A stretch of 64,000 nt of DNA from an uncultured Faecalicatena sp. (GCA_948468385.1 CAOKHZ010000019.1:23913-87912); one strand, 5' to 3'. Counted from the first letter of the stretch, positions 15,922 to 25,706 are shown. Made by a program: numbers and translations. Notes: generated from the letters alone by a model not told the origin.

Positions 15922-16809
15922 ATGGAATATGTAACATTGTCAAATGGAGTAAAAATGCCGATTCTGGGATATGGTGTGTACCAGGTGACGAAGGAAGAGT
16001 GCGAGCAATGCGTGCTGGATGCCTTGGAGGCAGGGTATCGCAGTCTGGACACGGCGCAGTCCTATTTTAACGAGGAAGAGGTGGGCTCGGCCATCCAAAA
16101 GAGCCAGATTCCGCGTGAGGAGATTTTCTTGACTTCCAAAGTGTGGGTGGAGCATTATGGGTATGAGCAGACCAAAAAGTCCGTGGAGGAATCTTTGCGA
16201 AAGCTCAAGACGGATTATCTGGACTTGATGTTGCTTCATCAGCCGTTTAATGATTACTATGGCGCGTATCGGGCACTGGAGGACTTGTATGACGAGGGTA
16301 AGTTAAAGGCGATTGGCGTTTCCAATTTTTATCCAGACAGGCTGGTGGATTTGGCGTCCTTTACGAGAATCCCGCCGATGGTCAACCAGATTGAGACGCA
16401 TGTCTTGAACCAGCGCGTAGATGACAATACATGGATGAAGAAATACCAGGTTGCACATGAGGCGTGGGCACCGTTCGGGGAAGGCCGCGGAGGGCTGTTT
16501 GAGAATGAAGTGTTAAAGGGGATTGGTGAGAAATACGGAAAGACCACGGCGCAAGTCATGCTTCGCTGGAACATTCAGAGGGGAGTAATCGTGCTTCCGA
16601 AGTCCACCCATAAGGAACGGATGATTCAGAATCTGGACGTGTTTGACTTCCAATTGACAGAGGAAGATATGAGCACGATTGCGACGTTGGATACGAAGAC
16701 AAGTTCCTTCTTCTCACATTATGATCCGAACATGGTCGAGTGGTTCGTGAAGATGGTCGAGGAGAGAAAGACAAAGCATGACAGCGGCAAGGAAAAGAAG
16801 AATTGGTAA
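15922..16809 (+). CDS. Aldo/keto reductase
   Basis: A 295-aa NADPH-dependent reductase with a TIM-barrel fold. Start 15922 is preferred over 15916 because GGAGG would be only one base from the earlier ATG. Family motifs: GYRSLDTAQSYFNEEEVG (Asp and Tyr of the catalytic tetrad), FLTSKVWVEHYG (catalytic Lys, then His), DLMLLHQPFNDY, AIGVSNFYPDRL, and VLPKSTHKERMIQNLDVFDF (NADPH site). All four catalytic residues (D, Y, K, H) are visible. It probably reduces aldehydes or ketones. Confidence 0.95.
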   Translation: MEYVTLSNGVKMPILGYGVYQVTKEECEQCVLDALEAGYRSLDTAQSYFNEEEVGSAIQKSQIPREEIFLTSKVWVEHYGYEQTKKSVEESLRKLKTDYLDLMLLHQPFNDYYGAYRALEDLYDEGKLKAIGVSNFYPDRLVDLASFTRIPPMVNQIETHVLNQRVDDNTWMKKYQVAHEAWAPFGEGRGGLFENEVLKGIGEKYGKTTAQVMLRWNIQRGVIVLPKSTHKERMIQNLDVFDFQLTEEDMSTIATLDTKTSSFFSHYDPNMVEWFVKMVEERKTKHDSGKEKKNW

Positions 16810-16840
16810 ATGGGAAAATAATCGGTAATGAGAAAAAGGA

Positions 16841-16870
16841 ACGGGCATCTTTCTTGAGAAGGATGCCCGT
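16841..16870. terminator. Terminator hairpin, copy 1 of an identical 30-bp pair
   Basis: ACGGGCATCtTT/AAgGATGCCCGT stem between two convergent genes. The same 30 bases recur at 24458-24487, also between convergent genes. Confidence 0.75.
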
Positions 16871-16930
16871 ATTCTATCAATCGACAGATGCCCGCATATC
16901 AACGGTACGCTGGTAGCCAGAATTTAATCA

Positions 16931-18289
16931 CTATTCGGAATCATTAACCTTTGGAAAGTATTTCCGGTAGGTAAATATAAACAGTACGATTGCAAGGGCG
17001 GTAGACAGATAGTCCGTGATCGGCTGCGCCGCCGCAAGCATGGTCGCGGAGTCAAAAATGCTTCGGAACAGAAACAGTACCGGCAGATAAATGATTCCCT
17101 GACGGCTAATGGAAAGGATCAGGGCGGGAAGCGCGGCACCGGTAGACTGGATGGCATTGATAAATACAAACAGCAGTCCCATGATAGGCCCGGAGTAAAT
17201 ATAAATTCGGGCAAAAGACATGCCGTATGAAAATGCATCCGGTTCTTCCAAAAACGCATGTACCAACGGACCGGCCCCGCAGTAGCAGATAACGGTCATC
17301 ACGGCACTTAGGCAAAAGGCGAGAATCAGAGAAAACTTAAGGATTGCCATATAGCGTTTCCGATTCCCGGCACCGAAGCAATAGCCAAGGAGCGGTTGGA
17401 TGCCGGTGCCAAGCCCGATTAAGAGCATTACCACGATCATGTTGACTTTCATTGCCACGCCAAGTCCAGCAACCGCCATGTCACCGTAATAAATCATAAT
17501 ATTGTTGACGATGATGTTTGAAAGGCTCATCAGAATATTGTTCAGTGATGCCGGAACGCCAATGGCAAGGATCCCGGTAGCAATGCCCTTCCTCGCCCGG
17601 TAATATTTTGGATGGATGGAAAGCAATGCATTTTTTGAAACCAGGTGCCCAATGTAGAAAACGGCCGCAAAGATATTGCCAAGGACGGTTGCGATTGCCG
17701 CACCGGCCACGTCCCAGCCAAAGCCAAGGATCATGACAGGGTCTAGCACGATATTGATTATGTTTCCAATCATCATGCCCAACATGGCGATATTGGCCTT
17801 GCCCTCGGCACGAATAATATTACTAAAACTATTGCCGATGATCAAAAACGGAATGGCGGTGGAAACGATGCGCAGATATTGTGAGGCATAGCCCACGGTG
17901 TCATCGCTTGCACCGATGGCACGGCTTACCGGCTCGGCGAAAATAAATATGATGAACATCGCGATGATACCAATGCCAAGGCCGGTCCAGAAGCAGAAGG
18001 CAGACGCATTTTTCGCCTTTTTTGTATTGCCTTCGCCGAGCGACCTTGATATCAGGGACGTGCCTCCTATGCCGAAGAGCATTCCGACGGCCATAAACAA
18101 AAGGAATGCCGGAGTCGCCACGGAAATGGCGGCGACCATGTAGGCATTTTTGGTCTGTCCTATGAAGAAAGTATCGGCCAGATTATAAATCAATACCATG
18201 ATCATGCTGACGATAGATGGAACGACATTGCTGATAACTGCTTTCGGTACCGGGGCATCCCGGAATATTTCTGTTGTTTTGTCTTGCAT
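16931..18289 (-). CDS. MATE-family efflux transporter
   Basis: A 452-aa membrane protein with about 12 helices; VPSIVSMIMVLIYNLADTFF and RAEGKANIAMLGMMIGNIIN followed by IVLDPVMILGFGWDVAG are typical of the family. It is about as long as the other two MATE proteins here but differs in sequence throughout. It lies 91 bp downstream of a MarR gene on the same strand, and the pair forms the usual regulator-pump operon. Confidence 0.92.
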   Translation of the reverse strand: MQDKTTEIFRDAPVPKAVISNVVPSIVSMIMVLIYNLADTFFIGQTKNAYMVAAISVATPAFLLFMAVGMLFGIGGTSLISRSLGEGNTKKAKNASAFCFWTGLGIGIIAMFIIFIFAEPVSRAIGASDDTVGYASQYLRIVSTAIPFLIIGNSFSNIIRAEGKANIAMLGMMIGNIINIVLDPVMILGFGWDVAGAAIATVLGNIFAAVFYIGHLVSKNALLSIHPKYYRARKGIATGILAIGVPASLNNILMSLSNIIVNNIMIYYGDMAVAGLGVAMKVNMIVVMLLIGLGTGIQPLLGYCFGAGNRKRYMAILKFSLILAFCLSAVMTVICYCGAGPLVHAFLEEPDAFSYGMSFARIYIYSGPIMGLLFVFINAIQSTGAALPALILSISRQGIIYLPVLFLFRSIFDSATMLAAAQPITDYLSTALAIVLFIFTYRKYFPKVNDSE

Positions 18290-18380
18290 AAATGCATCTT
18301 CCTTTCTTTAAATAGTTTCGAGAGCGACGAGTCAGACTCCGTGAGTTTGCCGTCACTGTGAATCATAACAGTTTGTTAAG

Positions 18381-18839
18381 CTACAAGCTTTTGAACGCGT
18401 CGGATTTCAGGTTGGTATAAATCTGGTGAAGCATTTTTTCTAAAAATTGCCGATTGGCTTCTGATAAACCGGCAAACATAATCTCATCCAATAAAGGTTC
18501 TTGTTGCATTATTTCTGAAATGAGTTGTTCCCCAAGCAGTTTGCCACGGTCTGTCAGTAGAATGGGTTTGGCACGTGCGCCTTGGACTGTACTCTTATAG
18601 ATAAAGCCTTTCTGTTCCAGAAGCTTCAGCACATGGATTACGCTGGTATGCTTGACGTCGAAGTAAGCGGCAATATCCGAAAGCGTCTTCTCTGTGTCAT
18701 TTTTCTGTGAGAGATAGATTAAGACATCCAGCTGCGTGCTGGTAAGTCCGTATTTTTGATATTTCTTGTTAAAGCCGGTTTCTAATTGATTATGTATCTT
18801 TTTGAAATAGCCTTTTAGTTCATCCATTTTTTGTTCCAT
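18381..18839 (-). CDS. MarR-family transcriptional regulator
   Basis: A 152-aa winged-helix repressor: LTSTQLDVLIYLSQKN, the recognition helix region HTSVIHVLKLLEQKGFIYK, and the wing RAKPILLTDRGK. The ATG at 18839 lacks a strong ribosome site (GGGATGG only); the internal Met5 is an alternative. The promoter and a near-perfect inverted repeat lie directly upstream, so it most likely represses itself and the MATE pump until a ligand binds. Confidence 0.9.
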   Translation of the reverse strand: MEQKMDELKGYFKKIHNQLETGFNKKYQKYGLTSTQLDVLIYLSQKNDTEKTLSDIAAYFDVKHTSVIHVLKLLEQKGFIYKSTVQGARAKPILLTDRGKLLGEQLISEIMQQEPLLDEIMFAGLSEANRQFLEKMLHQIYTNLKSDAFKSL

Positions 18840-18842
18840 CCC

Positions 18843-18888
18843 ATCATGTAGCTTGCTACATGATATACCACGATATGAGAATTGTCAA
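18843..18888 (-). promoter_or_regulatory. Promoter with overlapping MarR-type operator
   Basis: On the minus strand: TTGACA (18888-18883), 17 bases, TATCAT (18865-18860). The -10 box overlaps a perfect inverted repeat with 10-bp arms, ATCATGTAGC-TT-GCTACATGAT (18843-18864), just before the MarR start codon. The position is typical of an autoregulatory operator. Confidence 0.65.
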
Positions 18889-18928
18889 TACAAAACTTTG
18901 CATTTGACGTTTGAATGGGGTGATGCAA

Positions 18929-19945
18929 TCATTTGGGTGATTTACATTGTTTTCGGTACTTCCCTGGAGCGATGCCGACTTTTTTCTCAAATTTCGCGTA
19001 AAATGCGGATAATGTGGAATACCCCACGAGCTCGCTGATTTGTTCTACGGACAAGTCGGTGTTGGAAAGATATTCTTTTGCATGTTCCATACGTAGATTG
19101 TCCCGGTATTCTATCGGGGAACTTCCCAGAAATTTTGTAAAAATATGTGCAAAACGACTGTCGCTCAAATTGGAGCGGAGTGCCAGGTCATGGACGCTCC
19201 AAGGCTGGTTGTAGCATTCTAGAATATAGGCGTGGATGTTAGACAGCCATTCGGGCAACGTCATTTTAGGACGTTCCGCTTTAGAAGAGATCAAGGTTAT
19301 TAACAGATTGGTTAGTTGCTGGTGAAAGTAAATATCAAAATTCTCCGGGTTATTGTTCGCCAGTGAAATGATGTCATTGTAAATTCGTTGAATCTCTGTT
19401 CCTTTTAAGTAGGGAAATAATAGTTCTTTTTTTCTGATTTCTTTGTAGAAATATGCAGTGGCATTCCCGTCAAAATGTATAAAGGAATATTCCCAACCGC
19501 TTTCATCATTAGAATAAAAATAATGGTAGGAACGGCAGTCCAACAAAAATAGACTATCTGGTGCCAGATGATAGATTTGGCTATCAAAATTCATGATTCC
19601 AGAACCAGCGTGAGTATAAATAAGTTGATAGAATTGGAAGTTAGAACGTTTAGTAAAATGTGTCGATAATGCGTGCCACCGACAGATGGTGATAGGATAA
19701 AGCAGGGCGGCAGCAATTTCTGGTGAGGGAAGATACATGAAATGATATAAGAGGGAGTTATATTGAATCTTGGCATCCAAAAATTCTGAAGTCATAACAG
19801 AAGGAAATGTGAAATTCCCATTCTTGTGTCCGGACATTGTTGTAAAAAGGTTTTCGCCACTTAGATGGCGCAGATATTCGACATATGAAGAGAGTTGTTG
19901 GTAGTCTATAGTATTGGGATTGGTGGAACCGTTGTATAGTAACAT
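18929..19945 (-). CDS. AraC-family transcriptional regulator
   Basis: A 338-aa regulator. The ATG at 19945 is chosen because GGAGG lies five bases away. The N-terminal two thirds resemble a cupin-type sugar-sensing domain (SLFLLDCRSYHYFYS, YSFIHFDGN). The C-terminal 100 residues carry two helix-turn-helices: WSVHDLALRSNLSDSRFAHI and LSVEQISELVGYSTLSAFYA. It diverges from the rhamnosidase-symporter operon across 157 bp and is probably its activator. Confidence 0.92.
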   Translation of the reverse strand: MLLYNGSTNPNTIDYQQLSSYVEYLRHLSGENLFTTMSGHKNGNFTFPSVMTSEFLDAKIQYNSLLYHFMYLPSPEIAAALLYPITICRWHALSTHFTKRSNFQFYQLIYTHAGSGIMNFDSQIYHLAPDSLFLLDCRSYHYFYSNDESGWEYSFIHFDGNATAYFYKEIRKKELLFPYLKGTEIQRIYNDIISLANNNPENFDIYFHQQLTNLLITLISSKAERPKMTLPEWLSNIHAYILECYNQPWSVHDLALRSNLSDSRFAHIFTKFLGSSPIEYRDNLRMEHAKEYLSNTDLSVEQISELVGYSTLSAFYAKFEKKVGIAPGKYRKQCKSPK

Positions 19946-20102
19946 AAACACCTCCGTAGCAGGATATAGGAAAAATATAGCAGGTTATCTGATTGTTTCT
20001 TGTACATTATAACAATAAAATAAGGCTATGAACAACTGTTTTGTGGAAAGTTGCAGAAAATTGTGAAAATGCACAAAAGAGAGGAGGAATCTTGAAAAAA
20101 TT

Positions 20103-23006
20103 ATGAAAAAACAAATTATGGAGGTGCCGGAAAAACAGTACCGGCCGGATGTGCGCTGGTGGCTGGCGGAGGGCATGCACACGGATCAAACTTTAAAACA
20201 TGAAATGCAAATGCTCGATGATGTGGGAATTGGAGCAATCGAATTTCTGGCGATGGATGAGCAAGGTGCGGACTCCAAAGTGTATGGCTGGGGTTCGGAA
20301 GAGTGGGTGCATGATACTCATGTTTTGATTGCCGAGGCGGCGAGAAGGCAGATGGGAGTCAGCGTGACCAGTGGGACGAATTGGTCTAATGCGAATCTGA
20401 TTTCCATTACGCCGGATGACAAGGCGGCTGCCAAGGAATTGGATTTTGTGGAGGAGACACTGAAACCTGGACAGTCAAGAAGTGGTGAACTTCCTAAATG
20501 CATAATTAAAACGGCAAACGTACATGCACAAGAGTTGATTGCCGTGGTGGCGGCCAGGGTAATCGGGGAGGAAGAAGGAAAAACAGTACTGGACAAGGAA
20601 ACGCTCGTCCTTACCGGCCAGGTGGCGGACAACGGTCTGGAGTGGACGGCACCAGAGGACGGAACTTATAAATTATTTGTTTTCTGGTTACATGGAACCG
20701 GACAAACGGCCAGTCCGTCCTGCGAGATTTCCTATACAATCAATTATATTGACCATTATGGAATCGACGCTTTTATTGATTATTGGAGCAAGGTAGTGCT
20801 GACAGAAGAACTGCGCAAAAACTTATTGGAATGTGGCCGTGGAATGATGTACATGGATTCATTGGAATTGGCAACGTTCGGGGCTGGAGGACAGTTTTGG
20901 GGATATCATTTCAATGAAGAATTCCAGAAAAGAAGAGGGTACGATATCGTGCCTTACCTGCCCTTTGTCGTAAAGAAATCCGGAATGATGACGTTGTTTC
21001 ATGATTACTATTTTGTGATGGAAGACAAAACATTTATAGAGAAATTCCATAATGACCTCTATCAGACCATGACCGACATGTATATGGAAAATATGTTAAA
21101 ACCCATGCAGGAGTGGCTACATACGGTCGGCATGGAGTTGAGGGCGGAGATTTCCTATGGCTTGCCCTTTGAAATTTCCCAGCCGGGAAAATACGTGGAC
21201 GGCATTGAGACGGAATCTCTGGAATTTGCTTCCCAGATTGAGAGCTATCGCGGCTTGGCTGGAGCGGCTCATATTTATAATAAGATTTATTCTAGTGAAA
21301 CAGGAGCTACTTTACTGAATTATATGATGCCCATTGATTTTTATAATCAGATTATTTTCACGCAGTTTGCGGCGGGCGTGACTCGTACGGTGTTCCATGG
21401 ATATTCCAGTATTTGCGGTTCGGAAGAATCCACTTACTGGCCGGGACATGAGGGAATGTTGCCGATGTTTTCCGAGCGGTTTGGATGTCGTCAGCCGGCT
21501 TTTCAGCATTACCCGGAATGGCTGGCGATGTTGGCCCGCTACCAGAAGTTGTTGCGAGATGGAAAGCCGAGAATGGATTTGGGAATTCTGCGACTGGATT
21601 ATTATTTTAACAATATGGTCTTTGGTGGAGTGGGAGAACAAGAATTTTATGAGTGCAAGATGATGCGCGGGGACGAGGGGATGTACTGGCAGGATATGAA
21701 TCTGCAACATGCCGGATTTACATGGGATTATTTCGCACCGCAAATTCTGGAGGAAGAGTTTACAGTTACCAAAGATGGTGAACTTTATCCAGACGGTCCG
21801 GGGTATCAGGCGTTGATTCTCTATCAGGAGGCATTGCCTCTGCAGACGGCGAAAAAACTCTTGAAACTGGCAGAGGCCGGGCTGAGAATTATATTTGTAA
21901 ATGGTGTGACAGAGCAGATTCGACCAATGGGAGTCAGTGCCACACACAAAAAGGCGGCGAGCAAGACTCCGTTTGTGATGGAGTCGGATGCCGAGTTGGG
22001 AGAAATCGTGGAACAGATTAAGGCATTGCCAAGTGTACGGGAGACCGATGTGCAGGCAGACACCATTCAATTGCTGCAAGAACTGGGAGTAGTACCCCGG
22101 GCGGCATTTGTGGAAGAAAATAAAAATATCCTTACTTGCATGCGCCAGACAGAAACCGAGACACATCTTTTCGTCTACAATATGCTTTATACCCAGATGG
22201 AACCGGTGTCGGTATCCCTGCAGATTGCGGGAGGTGGAAAGCCTTATGAGGTGGATTGTTGGACGGGAGAAATCAAAGAGATTTCCGGCACGTCCAGTGG
22301 AAGTGCAACCGTTGTCACGCTGACCTTGCAGCCGGGTGACGCGACGATGCTGGTGCTTGACCAGGGAGAGAAAGCATGTGAGTTTTTAACGGAATGCAGT
22401 GAGGTCTCAGAAATAGCGCTCCCCACATGGCATTTGGTGGTGGAAGACTGGAATGAGGGAGAGAAACGAGAAATTATAGAAGATCGTGGATTGGGGATCG
22501 TTACCAAGGAAGTCTATTTTGAAACAAAAAAGACGCGTTTGGATGCGGGAGAGGTCGCCACGATTCCATGGAAGGATATTTCTACCATAGGGTCGGAGGT
22601 GTCCGGAGTGGGAATTTACACGGCGACAGTAAAAATTCCAGATGACTGGTCAGAAGAATATGGCGCAAAGCTGGAGATTGGTTCCACAAATGGCTGTACG
22701 GCCGCCGTCTATGTCAACGGAGAGAAAGCGAGAGCCTACAACATCAATCGACGCACGGTAGAAATCGGTGAATTGTTGCAACCTGGGGAAAATGAATTGA
22801 GGGTAGAAGTATCGAGCACTCTGAATAATCGTCTGTTGGCTAGAGGATATTATGAGACATCGCTGCAAAATTCGATGATTTTTTCAACGGATGACATGAA
22901 AGAGGCCATGGAGGAAGGGCCGATGGGAAATATGGAGATATCCACCACGGTGAAGGATTACGGGATGACCGGCAAGGTTTGTTTAAAAATCTATCGGAAA
23001 GCATAA
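20103..23006 (+). CDS. GH106-type alpha-L-rhamnosidase
   Basis: A 967-aa hydrolase without signal peptide, so intracellular. The N-terminus RPDVRWWLAEG, then VGIGAIEFLAMDE, YGWGSEEW and VTSGTNWSNANLISITPDD follow the GH106 pattern, as do RRGYDIVPYLPFV and IETESLEFASQIESYRGLAG. The last 250 residues look like beta-sandwich domains. It would remove rhamnose from flavonoid glycosides or pectin fragments after uptake by the downstream symporter. The ribosome site GGAGG lies 15 bases from the ATG, unusually far; a 4-codon frame starting with TTG at 20092 ends across the ATG (ATGA overlap). Assignment to GH106 is by pattern only. Confidence 0.8.
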   Translation: MKKQIMEVPEKQYRPDVRWWLAEGMHTDQTLKHEMQMLDDVGIGAIEFLAMDEQGADSKVYGWGSEEWVHDTHVLIAEAARRQMGVSVTSGTNWSNANLISITPDDKAAAKELDFVEETLKPGQSRSGELPKCIIKTANVHAQELIAVVAARVIGEEEGKTVLDKETLVLTGQVADNGLEWTAPEDGTYKLFVFWLHGTGQTASPSCEISYTINYIDHYGIDAFIDYWSKVVLTEELRKNLLECGRGMMYMDSLELATFGAGGQFWGYHFNEEFQKRRGYDIVPYLPFVVKKSGMMTLFHDYYFVMEDKTFIEKFHNDLYQTMTDMYMENMLKPMQEWLHTVGMELRAEISYGLPFEISQPGKYVDGIETESLEFASQIESYRGLAGAAHIYNKIYSSETGATLLNYMMPIDFYNQIIFTQFAAGVTRTVFHGYSSICGSEESTYWPGHEGMLPMFSERFGCRQPAFQHYPEWLAMLARYQKLLRDGKPRMDLGILRLDYYFNNMVFGGVGEQEFYECKMMRGDEGMYWQDMNLQHAGFTWDYFAPQILEEEFTVTKDGELYPDGPGYQALILYQEALPLQTAKKLLKLAEAGLRIIFVNGVTEQIRPMGVSATHKKAASKTPFVMESDAELGEIVEQIKALPSVRETDVQADTIQLLQELGVVPRAAFVEENKNILTCMRQTETETHLFVYNMLYTQMEPVSVSLQIAGGGKPYEVDCWTGEIKEISGTSSGSATVVTLTLQPGDATMLVLDQGEKACEFLTECSEVSEIALPTWHLVVEDWNEGEKREIIEDRGLGIVTKEVYFETKKTRLDAGEVATIPWKDISTIGSEVSGVGIYTATVKIPDDWSEEYGAKLEIGSTNGCTAAVYVNGEKARAYNINRRTVEIGELLQPGENELRVEVSSTLNNRLLARGYYETSLQNSMIFSTDDMKEAMEEGPMGNMEISTTVKDYGMTGKVCLKIYRKA

Positions 23007-23025
23007 GAGAAAGGGGATTTTTAAA

Positions 23026-24378
23026 ATGAATGAGAAAAGTCAAAAAATAGGTATTGGAGAAAGTTTTTGTTACTTGTTGGCAAATCTGGGAAATATCCCA
23101 TTGATGACGTTGTTATCCACGTTTTTTCTGATTTTTTATACGAATGTGGTAGGACTTGATCCGGGAGCATTGGCAACCTTGTTCTTGATTTCCAAGGTAG
23201 TAGACGGTATCAGTGATCCAGTGATGGGTTTCGTGCTGGATAAATTCCCGGTAACAAAAATGGGGAAATTTCGTCCCATGTTGATTTTGGGAACCGTAAT
23301 CTGTGTGGCAAACTATATTTTGTTATGGTTTGGGGCAGTGTGGTCTCCGGTAGGGAAGTACGTGATTGTATATGTGACGTATCTGTTGCTCGGATGGACG
23401 TTTGACATCATGGATATCTCCTTGAACAGCCTGCTTCCGGTCATGACGGCAGATAATAAGGAACGGAATAAGCTTTCTTTGATTAAATCAGTTGGTTACA
23501 TGATTGGGGGGATGGGGTTATCTATTGTCGGTCCGATTATCGTGGCATCTGGAACGCTAGAGAGTTACTATATGTTGATATTTGGTGCGATGGTAGTGGT
23601 TTTGATTTGCTCCATCGGTGGCGCATTGGGGGTGAAAGAGCGTGTGGCATTTGAAGGTACGGAAGAGGAAAAATACAAATTTAAAGACTTAATCGGCATT
23701 CTTCTTACAAAGCCAGTGTTCGTTGCGTTTGCCACATCATTGATAACAACGGTAGGAACGGGAACGGCAATGGGAGCAAATGCATATTACTTTACCTACA
23801 TTATGGGAGATATGGCATTGTTTGCGGGTGTTTCAGGTATTTCCATGATTGCCATGGTTCCAGGTATGGTTTTATCTCCGTTGTTGGCCAACAAGTATGG
23901 AAAGAAAATTGTGTATGTGTCAGGGCTGATTATCGCCGTTGTTGGTCCTGCAATACGAATTTTATCCCCGACTTCTCTCACTCTGGCATATGTAGGAACG
24001 GCGATTGCAAGCCTCGGAGCAGGATTTGGAATGCCTCTGCTATATGGTATTCAGGCGGATAATACCACGTATGTTCAGTATACGACCGGAAAACGTGCGG
24101 AAGCGGCCGTTGCCTCTTTGAGTTCCTTTCTTGCAAAGGTGAGTCAAGGAATCTCAGGAGCTTTGCCGGGATACATGTTGGCATTATTTGGATTCGTTAC
24201 GGGGTCAATGGAGCAGCCGGAGAGCATTAACATAGGCATCATTATCTGTGTGCTGGTATTCCCAATCGTGTTAGGAATTTTGGGGAGTCTGATTTTTGGA
24301 GTTGGATACAAGCTTGATAAAAAGCAGATAGATGAGATGGCACTAGCTATTGCGGAAGGAAAGATGAAGGTGGAATAA
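23026..24378 (+). CDS. GPH-family glycoside:cation symporter
   Basis: A 450-aa MFS protein, about 12 helices, with the GPH motif DPVMGFVLDKFPVTKMGKFRP after helix 2 and KERNKLSLIKSVGYMIGG in the central loop. It begins 19 bases after the rhamnosidase gene and belongs to the same operon. By context it imports the rhamnosylated substrate with Na+ or H+. It is distinct in sequence from the GPH protein at 2735. Confidence 0.92.
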   Translation: MNEKSQKIGIGESFCYLLANLGNIPLMTLLSTFFLIFYTNVVGLDPGALATLFLISKVVDGISDPVMGFVLDKFPVTKMGKFRPMLILGTVICVANYILLWFGAVWSPVGKYVIVYVTYLLLGWTFDIMDISLNSLLPVMTADNKERNKLSLIKSVGYMIGGMGLSIVGPIIVASGTLESYYMLIFGAMVVVLICSIGGALGVKERVAFEGTEEEKYKFKDLIGILLTKPVFVAFATSLITTVGTGTAMGANAYYFTYIMGDMALFAGVSGISMIAMVPGMVLSPLLANKYGKKIVYVSGLIIAVVGPAIRILSPTSLTLAYVGTAIASLGAGFGMPLLYGIQADNTTYVQYTTGKRAEAAVASLSSFLAKVSQGISGALPGYMLALFGFVTGSMEQPESINIGIIICVLVFPIVLGILGSLIFGVGYKLDKKQIDEMALAIAEGKMKVE

Positions 24379-24457
24379 GTACTGATGCCAAAGAAAAAGT
24401 GAATACAGATAGAAAATAGTTCGTTTCATGGTAGTAGGGTGCGGAACATAACGACAT

Positions 24458-24487
24458 ACGGGCATCTTTCTTGAGAAGGATGCCCGT
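24458..24487. terminator. Terminator hairpin, copy 2 of the identical 30-bp pair
   Basis: Thirty bases identical to 16841-16870, in the same orientation, again between two convergent genes. Confidence 0.75.
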
Positions 24488-24541
24488 ATTAAGTTTGTGT
24501 CCGGCGGTTAATCACCGCCTACTACTCGATTTGTTTTGAAA

Positions 24542-25456
24542 TCAGTTTGCCAAGCCATAGTGGCGTAGCAGTTCCTGACAGAAGTCCGGCTCCTTGGATA
24601 GACGGGGGATTTCGGCCTCCCGATGGTCGGCGTACATCGCGTCAATCAGGGTAAAAATTTGAGCCATGCCTTGCTGTAGTCCTTGACTTAGTCCTTCACT
24701 TCTTCCTTGACTTAGTCCTTCATTTCGTCCCTTGACAATTCCGGTTTCCAATCCTTGTTGTTTTGCTTCTTCTAATTCTTCCGCGAATAACTCGCGTAAT
24801 GCCTGGCACATATTTTTAACCTCCTTCATTTTTTCCCAATTGGCGTGGATGATGACATCCATGACCGCCTGGTACAAGTTTGAATCCTGTTTTTCTTCGT
24901 AACGCTTTGCAAGTTCTTGAATATCATCGTCATTTTGGATGTCGTTTCGCAGGATCTTAAGCCAGAAATTGTTTTCTTTCGACAATTGGCGTACGACGAT
25001 AAGCTGCATGGAAAAGATGTCCCCGTTTATATAATAAATGCCCTTTTCGATTGCATTTACTGTAAAGTGACGAAATTCCACCAAATGTTTTAACAGATTC
25101 CGGGGAAATCTTGTGCTCACAAATGTAATGGTGATTTCGTCTGGTGAAATTTCCATTTCTTGTTCGGTATTCGACTGATATAAGCAGGCATATGCATAAA
25201 CTTTATAAAAATCGTTGATGCTAAAATAATCCGTCGGGCTTTTATATTCCACGAGATTGTACTTTTTGAAAATCCGTCCGATATTTTTCTTCAGTGGAAT
25301 CTGATCCATCTTTTTGATAATCAGAACATCCATTTGTAACGGCTTTTTGTTTAAGAGTTGTTCGTCCCGGATGTCTAAATATTTTAACTCATCAGTTAAT
25401 TCGATTCGCAAGGCGGCCTGAAAAGCAGGATGCCATTGCAATCTTTCATTTGTCAT
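24542..25456 (-). CDS. Rpn/PD-(D/E)XK nuclease-like family protein
   Basis: A 304-aa cytosolic protein starting MTNERLQWHPAFQAALRIEL. The segment PLQMDVLIIKK followed by KKYNLVEYKSPTDYFSIND places an Asp and E-x-K as in PD-(D/E)XK folds. A low-complexity Gly/Gln/Ser repeat (GRNEGLSQGRSEGLSQG) near residue 245 links to a short helical tail. Such genes are multicopy in Lachnospiraceae and relate to recombination-promoting Rpn nucleases; activity is unproven. It is isolated, with long intergenic DNA upstream. Confidence 0.75.
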   Translation of the reverse strand: MTNERLQWHPAFQAALRIELTDELKYLDIRDEQLLNKKPLQMDVLIIKKMDQIPLKKNIGRIFKKYNLVEYKSPTDYFSINDFYKVYAYACLYQSNTEQEMEISPDEITITFVSTRFPRNLLKHLVEFRHFTVNAIEKGIYYINGDIFSMQLIVVRQLSKENNFWLKILRNDIQNDDDIQELAKRYEEKQDSNLYQAVMDVIIHANWEKMKEVKNMCQALRELFAEELEEAKQQGLETGIVKGRNEGLSQGRSEGLSQGLQQGMAQIFTLIDAMYADHREAEIPRLSKEPDFCQELLRHYGLAN

Positions 25457-25706
25457 TCGTTTCCTCCATTATAAAATTTTTTTGTGGGTATTGCAAGTCT
25501 GTTGTTGGCTATTTGTTACAAGTTACGACCATGTTGGCGTGACATGTAACCATCTTTTACCTAAAAGCATGGATTTTCTTTTCCCGAGTGTCATCCGGGA
25601 GGCGGCCGCCGCGAAATTGCTGACAGAAAAAGATGTTTTGAAATGGAATGTTACTTCCAGATGAAATAAGCATAGCATGGGGCGGCGGGGGATGCAATGT
25701 GTTTTT

